From Oscillospiraceae bacterium (GTDB taxonomy: Bacteria > Bacillota > Clostridia > Oscillospirales > Oscillospiraceae), in contig CADAHL010000003.1 in NCBI GenBank assembly GCA_902787755.1, forward strand, positions 1-64,000: a DNA stretch of 64,000 nt. Reading direction: 5' to 3'. The notes below the pieces were generated by a model, which ran no database searches, was not told the DNA's origin, and saw nothing but the letters and a program-made list of their open reading frames with translations. The stretch's first letter is position 1. Every line of letters starts with the position of its first letter. The position numbers were made by a program, and so were the translations under genes. Of this stretch, positions 52,255-59,540 are shown piece by piece.

Positions 52255-52273
52255 CCACTCGCATAGCGAGTGG
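52255..52273. repeat. IS200-type end hairpin
   Basis: CCACTCGC-ATA-GCGAGTGG is a perfect 8-bp stem with a 3-nt loop, about 100 nt upstream of the TnpA start. It is the position and form of the left-end recognition hairpin of IS200/IS605 elements. Confidence 0.6.
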
Positions 52274-52283
52274 CTTGTTAACA

Positions 52284-52607
52284 GAAAAAGGGAAATGACC
52301 GCTTTTAGGGCGTGCAAGATAGGGATCCGACAGTCTGAAAAAGGATCTTTTCCCGTCATGCTTCGTTGAAAATGCTCGAAATACATATCCAGTATTTCTG
52401 CGCTTTTCGCCTCGCCTGACAGAAAAATCTCTCTTTTTCAGATGCGAAGCAGTTTTGAGCGAGGAATTTTTCGTTCAGGCAAAATGAAAAATTGCGGGAA
52501 TACTTGTGTGTATTTCCGCAATTTTTCATGAAGCATGGGCGGAAAAGGCCCGCTCAAAACCTGCCGTCTCCCTACCTTGCACGCCCATTCGGCCATTTCC
52601 CTTTTTC
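52284..52607. repeat. MITE-like element with long inverted ends
   Basis: The ends 52284-52333 and 52561-52607 are complementary over about 47 bp with small mismatches (GAAAAAGGGAAATG, GGGCGTGCAAG, TAGGGA). The interior contains another strong stem-loop (52484-52503 with 52510-52529) and a smaller one (GAAATAC/GTATTTC near 52377). There is no coding frame with support. At about 324 bp with no transposase, it fits a miniature inverted-repeat element or a structured RNA. It fills the gap between the IS fragment and the GH3 gene. Confidence 0.6.
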
Positions 52608-52646
52608 ATGCAGCGCGTTTTAGTATGAGTCCCTCTGTGCGTGGAA

Positions 52647-54662
52647 TCAGACAGTCGCCGCGCTGCGGCTGTCCGTACCCACATAGACCGTGTATCCTTC
52701 GTCCAGTACCCAGCCGTCGGGCGTCCAGAACTTCAGCTCCTCCTTGGGGATGCTAATGGTGACGGTCTTTTCCTCGCCCGCCTTCAGCTCCACACGGGAA
52801 AAGCCCTTCAGCAGCTTCACCGGGCGGTCGTCTCCGTCGGCTGCGCCATTGCTGCCCACATAGACCTGCAGCACCTCCGCGCCGTCAAAGGAGCCGGTGT
52901 TCTTCACCTTCGCCGTGACGGTCAGCGTATCCTCGCCCCATGCGGCGGTCTTGTCAGAGACTTCAAAGCTCGTATAGCTCAGGCCGTAGCCGAAGGGATA
53001 GGCGGGCTCGATGCCCTCCTTGTCCATCTTGGTGTAGCCGTGGTAGTAGCCGTAGGTGATCTCGTAGGGTTTCTGGCCGATGCTGAGGAAGGCGGGATAG
53101 TCGCGCTCGTCCTTCGCCACGGTGAAGGGCAGCTTGCCGGAGAAGTTTTTCTCGCCGCAGAGGAGGTTTGCCAGCGCCGTGCCGCCCTCGCAGCCGGAAT
53201 AATAGTTCATGAGGATCGCGTCGGCGTACTGCTTCCACTCCTCCACGATGATCGCGCAGCCGGAGTAGAGCACCACCACGACCTTCTTGCCCTGGGCCTT
53301 GAGGGAGCGGATCAGCTCGACCTCCTCGGCCTCCAGGCGCAGGCTGTCCCGGTCGCCGCCGCAGTCCTTGGGCTTCTTCTTCATCTTCTCGCTGGCGCTG
53401 GCGAAGAACTCGCCCTCCTTCTTGCGGTTGGAGCCTACGCAGACCACCGCCACGTCGCCCTCGGTCAGGGAGGCGTTGGGGAAGACCCGGGAGAGACCCG
53501 CAAAGGGCGTCACGATGTTCTTGTCCCAGACGCGGCTGGAGCCCTGGTCGCCCACGTTGGCCTCGTCGGCATAGGGGCCGGTGACCAGCACGTGCGCAGC
53601 CTTGGACAGCGGCAGCACACCGTTGTTTTCCAGCAGCACCATGCCCTTTTCCGCGATCTCGCGGGCCAGGAGCCGATGCTCCACGGAGCCGATCACGCTC
53701 TTGCTGCGGGGCCGGATCTGCGGCACCTGGCGGATCAGCACGCGCAGGATGTTGCGCACGGCGCGGTCGATATGCTCCTGCTGCAGCTTGCCCTTCTTCA
53801 GCAGCTTCTTGATGGCAAAGCCGTTGTAGTGCATGGTGGACATCATTTCCACGTCGAGCCCGGCCTTGAGACTGCTCTCGGCGTCATGCACGCCGTTGAC
53901 AAAGTCGGACATCACAAAGCCGTCAAAGCCCCACTGGTCGCGGAGGATATCGGTGAGCAGCTTCTTCGAAGCGCAGCAGTAGTCGCCGTCAAACTTGTTG
54001 TAGGCGCCCATGATGGACTGAGCCCCGGCGTCGATGCACTTTTTGAAGTGGGGCAGATAGACCTCATGGAGCGTGCGGTCGTCGCACTTGGCGTTGACGA
54101 AGAAGCGCAGATCCTCGATGGAGTTGAGGGCAAAGTGCTTGGGGCAGGCGATCATGCCCTCCTCCTGCACGGCCCTGGTCAGCGTGGCGCCGTACTCACC
54201 CAGCAGGAAGGGATCCTCGCCGTAGGTCTCCTGGGTTCTTCCCCAGCGAGGATTGCGCACCAAGTTGATGCACACGCCCGCGAAGTAGTTGGCGTCCTGG
54301 GCGATGGCCTCGTCCGCAATGGCCTTGCCGAAGCGGTATTCCAGCTCCGGATCGAAGGTGGACGCCCGCAGCATGGACACCGGGAAGCAGGTGGAGTTGC
54401 CCATCACCACGCCCCGGGGCCCGTCGGTGAAGGCCACGGGCGGTACACCCAGACGCTTGCAGCCGCCCGCCTTCAGCGAGCGCACGTTGTAATTGCGCCC
54501 GGTTCTGATCATGTCCACCTGGGTCTGGCCGATGGTGTGGCCGGAGAGCATGTAGATCTTCTCGTTGAGCGTCATCTCGCCGCACAGAGCCTCGACTTGC
54601 TTTTCCAGGTTTTCTTTGGATGGGTCTGATTGGGTAGCTTTTACTGCCTCGTTAAAGTTCAT
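52647..54662 (-). CDS. GH3 beta-glycosidase, canonical domain order
   Basis: The 671-aa product is cytoplasmic. The catalytic barrel comes first (TDGPRGVVMGNSTCFPVSML, RNPRWGRTQETYGEDPFLLGEY, CPKHFALNS) with the nucleophile Asp in GFVMSDF. The alpha/beta sandwich (GMVLLENNGVLPLSK, VVVLYSGC, GGTALANLL) and a fibronectin III-like end (PFGYGLSYTSFEV, VELKAGEEKTVTISI) follow. It probably cleaves a beta-glucoside or beta-xyloside. It is divergent from a TetR gene over shared promoters, and unlike the permuted GH3 at 16452 in layout. Confidence 0.92.
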   Translation of the reverse strand: MNFNEAVKATQSDPSKENLEKQVEALCGEMTLNEKIYMLSGHTIGQTQVDMIRTGRNYNVRSLKAGGCKRLGVPPVAFTDGPRGVVMGNSTCFPVSMLRASTFDPELEYRFGKAIADEAIAQDANYFAGVCINLVRNPRWGRTQETYGEDPFLLGEYGATLTRAVQEEGMIACPKHFALNSIEDLRFFVNAKCDDRTLHEVYLPHFKKCIDAGAQSIMGAYNKFDGDYCCASKKLLTDILRDQWGFDGFVMSDFVNGVHDAESSLKAGLDVEMMSTMHYNGFAIKKLLKKGKLQQEHIDRAVRNILRVLIRQVPQIRPRSKSVIGSVEHRLLAREIAEKGMVLLENNGVLPLSKAAHVLVTGPYADEANVGDQGSSRVWDKNIVTPFAGLSRVFPNASLTEGDVAVVCVGSNRKKEGEFFASASEKMKKKPKDCGGDRDSLRLEAEEVELIRSLKAQGKKVVVVLYSGCAIIVEEWKQYADAILMNYYSGCEGGTALANLLCGEKNFSGKLPFTVAKDERDYPAFLSIGQKPYEITYGYYHGYTKMDKEGIEPAYPFGYGLSYTSFEVSDKTAAWGEDTLTVTAKVKNTGSFDGAEVLQVYVGSNGAADGDDRPVKLLKGFSRVELKAGEEKTVTISIPKEELKFWTPDGWVLDEGYTVYVGTDSRSAATV

Positions 54663-54688
54663 TGCTTCCTCCTCCGTTATTTTTTTGC

Positions 54689-54772
54689 TTGCTTTATTTG
54701 ACTAATTTCATTATAATAGACACAGAGTTGATTTACAATAAACAAATTTCATTAACTTTGCTTGTTAATGAA
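54689..54772. promoter_or_regulatory. Overlapping divergent promoters and TetR operator
   Basis: On the plus strand TTGCTT (54689-54694) and TATAAT (54712-54717) are 17 nt apart. On the minus strand TTGTAA (54733-54738) and TATAAT (54710-54715) are also 17 nt apart, so the two -10 boxes overlap almost fully. Downstream on the TetR side, TTCATTAAC-7-GTTAATGAA (54748-54772) is a perfect 9-bp inverted repeat that fits a TetR dimer. Confidence 0.75.
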
Positions 54773-54810
54773 CAGAAGTTCAAAATCTGTTGATTATCCC
54801 GGAGGACGCT

Positions 54811-55377
54811 ATGAACAATCAGGACGCAAGAGTACGTGTCACGAAAGAAATGCTGCATCGCGCACTGCTGCGCATGCTGAAGGAGCGGCCCATCGGGAGC
54901 ATTTCGGTCAAGGATCTGTGTGCCGAGGCTGGGATCAATCGGGGCACCTTTTACCTCCATTACGGCCAGCCCCAGGACGTGCTCAAGGAGATCGAAAACA
55001 ATTTCATCGCCGAGAACCTGGAGACCTTCGACCGCTTTTGGGATGACGGAAGAAACCTCAGTTACCTGGCCAAGATCTATTCCTGTGTCCTGCAGAACCG
55101 GGATCTCTGCCGCGTGCTGATGGGAGACAACGGCGACCCGCAGTTTCTCAACAGTATGCGGAATCTCGTCAAAGGCGGGATCGTGGACGAGTGGCAAAAA
55201 GAATTCCCAGCCTATGACCGGGAACGGCTGGAATTCATCTTTGACTATGTCTTTCTCGGCTCCATGCGGCTGATGCTCAACTGGATCGACGACGATCAGG
55301 ATCTGTCGCCCAGCCAGTTTGCCCGCCGTCTGGAACGGCTGGGGCATTACAGCCTGATCGCCGCGGGAGAATTCTGA
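54811..55377 (+). CDS. TetR/AcrR-family transcriptional regulator
   Basis: The 188-aa product has an N-terminal helix-turn-helix (GSISVKDLCAEAGINRGTFYLHYGQP, about residues 29-54) and a helical ligand domain (CVLQNRDLCRVLMGDNGDPQF, FIFDYVFLGSMRLMLNWI). ATG 54811 follows GGAGG. Divergent from the GH3 gene across a palindrome, it probably represses that gene and itself. Confidence 0.88.
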   Translation: MNNQDARVRVTKEMLHRALLRMLKERPIGSISVKDLCAEAGINRGTFYLHYGQPQDVLKEIENNFIAENLETFDRFWDDGRNLSYLAKIYSCVLQNRDLCRVLMGDNGDPQFLNSMRNLVKGGIVDEWQKEFPAYDRERLEFIFDYVFLGSMRLMLNWIDDDQDLSPSQFARRLERLGHYSLIAAGEF

Positions 55378-55443
55378 GCCTATCTATGAATACGCGCACA
55401 GGCGCGGCCAAAGCGGCCGCGCCTCTGCGCGTTTGCTGCAGGA

Positions 55444-56589
55444 TCATGCTCTTCCGTTCAGATGAAGATAGGAGCCCATGGCGAAGGACAGCCCTTCGAT
55501 TGCCTGGGGCAGCAGCTCCGCCAGCTTCTCCCGCATGGTGCGCTCGTCGGCGGGCTGGGGCTCGGGCAGGGTCACGATGCCTTCCTCAATCATCCAGTCG
55601 ATCTCTTCGGCAATGCTCTGGGCCATGGGGCGAGGATTGTAACCCAGCTCGGCGATGGCCTTGGAGGAATCGAACTCGTTGTTGCGCACCAGGTTGTAGA
55701 CAGCAAAGCTGGTCATGCGCTGCGGCTTGTGGGTCAGCTTCTCGGCCACATCGCTCATGCTGCCCAGCATCTTGCCGACAGAGGCAGGCAGGATGGTCTT
55801 GATGGTGGGCAGGCCCGTGTGCTCGGAGAGGATGTCGAAGACCTCCTTCATGTTGATCTGATCGCCGCCGAGGATGTAACTCTCGCCTGTCCGGCCGTCC
55901 TTGCAGGCTCGGAGGATGGTCTCGGCCATGTCCCGGTTGTCGGCGCAGTTGAAGGTTCCCTCCACGCCCGCGGGCATCTTGCCCTCGGTGTACTCGCGGA
56001 TCACGCCAGCCACGTTGCCGAAGGTGTAGTCCATCGGGCCGGAGATGCCGGAGGGCAGGATCAGGCAGCCGTCGATCTCGCCGGCATGGATGGCGTCCAG
56101 CACCAGCTGGCATGAGGCCGCCTTGGTCTGATCGTACAGACCGATGACCGCGTTGGGGTCATAGTGGTCGACCTCCTTGATGGCCGTGCCCATGGGCTGC
56201 TCGGGAATGGCGCCGGTGGAGCCGATGAAGATGAGGCGCACGCCGTGCTCGCGGCACTTGTCGATGATGTACTGCGTGCCGTCCACATTCACGTGCCAGA
56301 TCTTCTCGGCCACCAGATTGCTGACGGAGACCATGGCTGCGCAGTGGATGCAGTAGACCTTGGTGTCCTCGGGAATATCCGCGAACAGAGTTTCGAGAGA
56401 AGAGATATCTGTCACGTCGCCCTCAATGACCTGTGCCTCCTTGGGAAGATGTCTGGCGGCCTCCTCGCCCCGGAGGACGAAGGCGCGCACGGGCAAGTTC
56501 TTGCTGACGAGATTGCGGACGATGGCGCTGCCCAGATTGCCGGCAGCCCCGGTGACGATGTAAAGCTCGTTGGTGTTGGTAGTAGTCAT
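55444..56589 (-). CDS. NAD-dependent epimerase/dehydratase family protein
   Basis: The 381-aa extended short-chain dehydrogenase has an N-terminal NAD motif (VTGAAGNLGSAIV, about 11-23), FIGSTGAIPEQP with the catalytic Ser/Thr, and GLYDQTKAASCQL giving Y-x3-K. ILPSGISGPMDY and GGDQINMKEVFDIL are family features. The extra C-terminus is helical. The substrate is unknown; dihydroflavonol reductase-like steroid or sugar enzymes share this shape. ATG 56589 follows CGGAGG. It is convergent with the TetR gene. Confidence 0.85.
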   Translation of the reverse strand: MTTTNTNELYIVTGAAGNLGSAIVRNLVSKNLPVRAFVLRGEEAARHLPKEAQVIEGDVTDISSLETLFADIPEDTKVYCIHCAAMVSVSNLVAEKIWHVNVDGTQYIIDKCREHGVRLIFIGSTGAIPEQPMGTAIKEVDHYDPNAVIGLYDQTKAASCQLVLDAIHAGEIDGCLILPSGISGPMDYTFGNVAGVIREYTEGKMPAGVEGTFNCADNRDMAETILRACKDGRTGESYILGGDQINMKEVFDILSEHTGLPTIKTILPASVGKMLGSMSDVAEKLTHKPQRMTSFAVYNLVRNNEFDSSKAIAELGYNPRPMAQSIAEEIDWMIEEGIVTLPEPQPADERTMREKLAELLPQAIEGLSFAMGSYLHLNGRA

Positions 56590-56700
56590 TTTATATTCCT
56601 CCGTATCGGTTATTTTTTGTTTCAACCCCTTGGGACGCTCATAAGATACCAGAGGAATGTTTGCGAGGTTTTCACGAAATGTTTGAGAATTGTTAAAATG

Positions 56701-56730
56701 AAAAAAGTCCCGATTTTTTCGGGACTTTCT
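56701..56730 (-). terminator. Terminator of the two-component operon
   Basis: AAGTCCCGA (56705-56713) pairs with TCGGGACTT (56719-56727). On the minus strand it ends in T6, right after the stop at 56732. Confidence 0.85.
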
Positions 56731-56731
56731 C

Positions 56732-57100
56732 TTATTTCTGGCTCAGTTCCTCTGTCAGTCGGAGGATTTCCGGTGCGATCTCCGCCTTTCGTTTTTCCAC
56801 CATTTTGCGGTACAGCCAAGGGGCGACAAGCATCCCGATGATACCGGCCACGCACAGCAGCGCGCCCAGCACCCACAGGCTCCACACCAGAAAGCAGCAC
56901 ATGCCAACGCCGAAAATCAGCGCGCTCACGATACCCAGCGCCATGGAGGCGATCAGGGCTCTCGTTCCCACGCTGCCGTCCAGCTTCCGCAGCTGTTCCA
57001 TCTTGTCCTCCTGCTCATTCTGCGGCAGGTACTTTTTCCGGATCGCGTCGATCTCGCTCTGCCGCTCGGCGGAATAGCTGTATTCAAAATTCTCACTCAT
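56732..57100 (-). CDS. Two-TM membrane protein co-transcribed with a sensor kinase
   Basis: The 122-aa product has a charged N-terminal helix (SERQSEIDAIRKKYLPQNEQEDKMEQLRKLD), two TM segments (about 48-69 and 73-94) and a charged tail. I recall this architecture in small Firmicute proteins without assigned function. Its start overlaps the kinase stop by 8 nt, so it is probably an accessory or output of the two-component system. Confidence 0.75.
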   Translation of the reverse strand: MSENFEYSYSAERQSEIDAIRKKYLPQNEQEDKMEQLRKLDGSVGTRALIASMALGIVSALIFGVGMCCFLVWSLWVLGALLCVAGIIGMLVAPWLYRKMVEKRKAEIAPEILRLTEELSQK

Positions 57101-58175
57101 GTTTGCTTCCTCCTGTCGTCTTGATCTTCACGGTAAAGGTCGTGCCCTTGCCAAGCTCGCTCTTGACGCCGATCTCGCCGCCGATGATGTCCACGACCCG
57201 CTTGACCAGCGCCAGACCCAGACCGTTGCCCTGGGTGGCGTGGGAGGTGTCGCCCTGATAGAACTTCTCGAAGATATGCGCGCCCACCTCCGGGCTGATG
57301 CCGCAGCCGGTGTCCGAGACTTCGACGACCGCATGACCGGCGTCCTTGTAAAGCTTCAGGCCGACCATGCCGCCTGGTTCGGTAAACTTGATGGCGTTGG
57401 AGAAGAGATTGTTCCAGACTAGGCTCAAAAGCTCCGGGTCGCTCTCTACGGTAACGCCGTCTTCGATCTCCGTTTCGATCTCCAGTTCCTTCGCTTCCCA
57501 GGCGTTTTCAAACGTAAGCAGGCATTCGCAGAGCTGTTCGCCCAGATCGAAGCGCTCCTTCTTCGGATAGATCTGCTGGTTTTCCAGCTTGTTGAGCTTG
57601 AGGATGTTCGTAATGAGGCTTGCCAGCCGCTGGGACGCGTTCGTCACCGTGCGGGCGTAGTCTTTCCGTTCTTCCTCGGGGAGGTTCGGCTGCTGCAGCA
57701 GGGAGCCGTAGTTCTGAATCACCGCCAGCGGGGTTTTCAGTTCGTGGGAGACGTTGGCGATGAAGTCCGTACGCAGGGTCTCCATACCGGAGAGCTCTTC
57801 CACCATGCGGTTGAAGTAGTCGATGATGGCATTGAAGCCCGCGTCCACGCCCCGTACCGGCTCGATCCGCGCGCTCAGATCGCCGTCCATGACCTTCTGC
57901 GCGCCCTCGATGATGCGCCTCACCGGGCGCTCCACCGTCAGCTTCCGCCGCAGCGTATCCACCGCCGCGCAAATCAGGCTGAGAAAGAACACATTGCCGA
58001 AGGTTACGATCGCCGCGATGCGGATGTTGGCGTCATCCCAGCTGATCTCCATGGAGTTTCTGAGATAGGTCATAAACAAGATCATGGAGCTGGTCAGCAC
58101 AAAGGCGATCAGCAGGAAGAAAATGCAGAACAGCTGCAGAAAGGCGACCTTCTTCTGGTTCTTCTCCGCTTTCAT
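57093..58175 (-). CDS. Sensor histidine kinase
   Basis: The 360-aa product has two TM segments (about 10-32 and 50-70) with a very short outside loop, then a HAMP domain. The DHp box is NVSHELKTPLAVIQNYGSLL (phospho-His about residue 144), with ATPase motifs WNNLFSNAIKF, VSDTGCGISPEVG and GNGLGLALVKRVV. The tiny sensor loop suggests detection within the membrane, as in BceS/VanS-like envelope-stress kinases. It overlaps the regulator gene by ATGA. Confidence 0.92.
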   Translation of the reverse strand: MKAEKNQKKVAFLQLFCIFFLLIAFVLTSSMILFMTYLRNSMEISWDDANIRIAAIVTFGNVFFLSLICAAVDTLRRKLTVERPVRRIIEGAQKVMDGDLSARIEPVRGVDAGFNAIIDYFNRMVEELSGMETLRTDFIANVSHELKTPLAVIQNYGSLLQQPNLPEEERKDYARTVTNASQRLASLITNILKLNKLENQQIYPKKERFDLGEQLCECLLTFENAWEAKELEIETEIEDGVTVESDPELLSLVWNNLFSNAIKFTEPGGMVGLKLYKDAGHAVVEVSDTGCGISPEVGAHIFEKFYQGDTSHATQGNGLGLALVKRVVDIIGGEIGVKSELGKGTTFTVKIKTTGGSKHE

Positions 58176-58846
58176 TTGAGCACCGCCTTGTAGCCGAGAC
58201 CGTGGACGGTAACGATTTCAAAATCGTCGCAGCCGGCAAATTTCTGCCGCAGCTTCGTCATGTACACGTCCACCGTGCGGGGGCCGGAGCCAGTCTCGCC
58301 GTCCCAGAATTCGTCCATGAGCTGGCTGCGGGTGAAGGCCTTCTTTGGATAGGAAAGCAGCTTGTAGAGCAGATTGAACTCCCGCACGGTCAGCGGGATC
58401 TCCTCGCCCTTCAGCACGGCGCTTCTCTCATCCGCGTCCAGCACGAGGGAACCGACCTCCAGCTTGTGGCTGGTGGTGATCCCGGCTCTTCTGAGCAAGG
58501 CTTCCACATGCAGCAGCAGCTCCTCCAAGTCGATGGGCTTGACCATGTAGTCGTCGATCCCCATGCGGAAGCCCCGCTGCTTGGCGGCAAAGTCGTCCCG
58601 GGCGGTCATAAAGAGGATGGGGATATTCTTGTCCGTTCCCCGGATCGTGCGGGCAAATTCGAAGCCGTCCACCTCCGGCATCATGATATCCGAGATGATG
58701 AGATCGAACACCGTGCCGCCGTACAGGGCGTCATAGGCTTCGTTGGCGCTGAGACATCCCAGCGCGTCGTATCCGTTGCGATTCAAAAACGAGCAGACCG
58801 CGCGATTGAGCTCGCGGTCGTCCTCGACAACTAACAGTTTGAACAT
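58172..58846 (-). CDS. OmpR-family response regulator
   Basis: The 224-aa product has a receiver domain with the acidic pair in LLVVEDDREL, the phospho-acceptor Asp in LIISDIMMPEVDG (about residue 52) and the Lys in DYMVKPIDLEELL. The C-terminal winged helix ends YMTKLRQKFAGCDDFEIVTVHGLGYKAVLK. ATG 58846 follows TTGGAGG. It is the first gene of the operon, with direct repeats upstream at 58893-58912 that fit its own binding. Confidence 0.93.
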   Translation of the reverse strand: MFKLLVVEDDRELNRAVCSFLNRNGYDALGCLSANEAYDALYGGTVFDLIISDIMMPEVDGFEFARTIRGTDKNIPILFMTARDDFAAKQRGFRMGIDDYMVKPIDLEELLLHVEALLRRAGITTSHKLEVGSLVLDADERSAVLKGEEIPLTVREFNLLYKLLSYPKKAFTRSQLMDEFWDGETGSGPRTVDVYMTKLRQKFAGCDDFEIVTVHGLGYKAVLK

Positions 58847-58892
58847 AGTTGGACCTCCAACAAATGTTTTCGGCCGGAAGTATACCATGTCG

Positions 58893-58912
58893 ATGTTAAA
58901 GATATGTTAAAG
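58893..58912 (-). promoter_or_regulatory. Direct repeat, candidate response-regulator box
   Basis: ATGTTAAAG occurs at 58893-58901 and 58904-58912 (CTTTAACAT on the minus strand). The 11-bp period is standard for OmpR/PhoB-type dimers. It lies just upstream of a TATACT -10 (minus strand, about 58878-58883) and the regulator gene, suggesting autoregulation. Confidence 0.65.
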
Positions 58913-58913
58913 T

Positions 58914-59138
58914 TTGAGGCGTTTTTTCAAAAAAGCAAAAGATCTCGGCAAAAGCATTGAAAACGCCGAGAACTGGATCCGCATCATCAAAGAGATCGGG
59001 TGTCCCGAAGAACTGACGGCTGAGGTCCTGAATGCTCTGATCGAGAAAATCATTATCCATGAGGCAACGGAAGACGACTTCGGCTTCCGACAGCAGGAAA
59101 TCGAGATCATCTTCCGTTTCGTTGGCAAAATCGATTAA
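58914..59138 (+). pseudogene. C-terminal remnant of a large serine recombinase
   Basis: The 74-codon frame ends SIENAENWIRIIKEIGCPEE, LTAEVLNALIEKIIIHEAT and EIEIIFRFVGKID. This is the usual extreme C-terminus (DUF4368 region) of Tn4451/TndX-like site-specific recombinases. The catalytic Ser domain and the rest, about 450 residues, are absent. It lies 24 nt inside the right boundary of the inserted element. Confidence 0.85.
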
Positions 59139-59161
59139 ACTGATAAATGGTTCTTTAACTA

Positions 59162-59461
59162 TGGGAAACGGGAAAGAGTCTGCCGGACGCCGCTCTGTTT
59201 GAGCCCCTCTGCCGGGAGTTGGAGCTGAGCCTGACCGAGCTTCTGGCCGGCCGCGAGATCCGGCAGCATTCCCTTCTGGTGAGGCTGATTCATGCAGCAG
59301 CGCTGTTTACCACTCTGGCGGTGATCCATTACCCCGCCTCCCGGCGGGAGGAGATCCCGCTCTGGAGCTTTCTGCTGACCTTCGCCGTGCCCTTCCTTGC
59401 TTCCGTTTTGATCAACTACTGGCTCTGGCACTACCAGAGAAAGAAAAACAGCAGACGGTGA
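59162..59461 (+). pseudogene. 3' part of the XRE-membrane regulator, split by insertion
   Basis: The frame ETGKSLPDAALFEPLCRELELSLTELLAGREI is the normal continuation of an XRE helix-turn-helix, followed by two TM helices (SLLVRLIHAAALFTTLAVIHY and LLTFAVPFLASVLINYWLW). The missing first 40 codons are at 50733-50852. An internal ATG at 59219 could start an 80-aa protein, but no ribosome site supports it. It is separated from its promoter by 8.3 kb. Confidence 0.9.
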
Positions 59462-59540
59462 CGTTGGGTCAAGGTCTGCTGTTTGATTTGTCTCCGGCGC
59501 GCCGCATTTTCCTTGTTGGATCGGTCCCGCGCCGATGGGC

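Larger units (their letters stand above)
50853..59167. mobile_element. Decayed serine-recombinase element of about 8.3 kb inside an XRE gene
   Basis: Both edges carry TGGGAA (50847-50852 and 59162-59167), at the exact point where the host gene is split. Crossing over there restores the gene in frame. Just inside the left edge are tnpV and a broken DUF6809 gene. Just inside the right edge is the C-terminus of a large serine recombinase, the enzyme type that would integrate such an element. Between them lie an IS200 fragment, a MITE-like repeat and cargo (GH3 with TetR, epimerase, two-component system). The recombinase catalytic domain is gone, so the element can no longer move by itself. Exact ends are inferred. 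Confidence 0.8.

Noticed and set aside
59219-59461. An independent 80-aa membrane protein
   Set aside because: Its frame extends upstream without interruption into the second half of the split XRE gene, and it has no ribosome site of its own.
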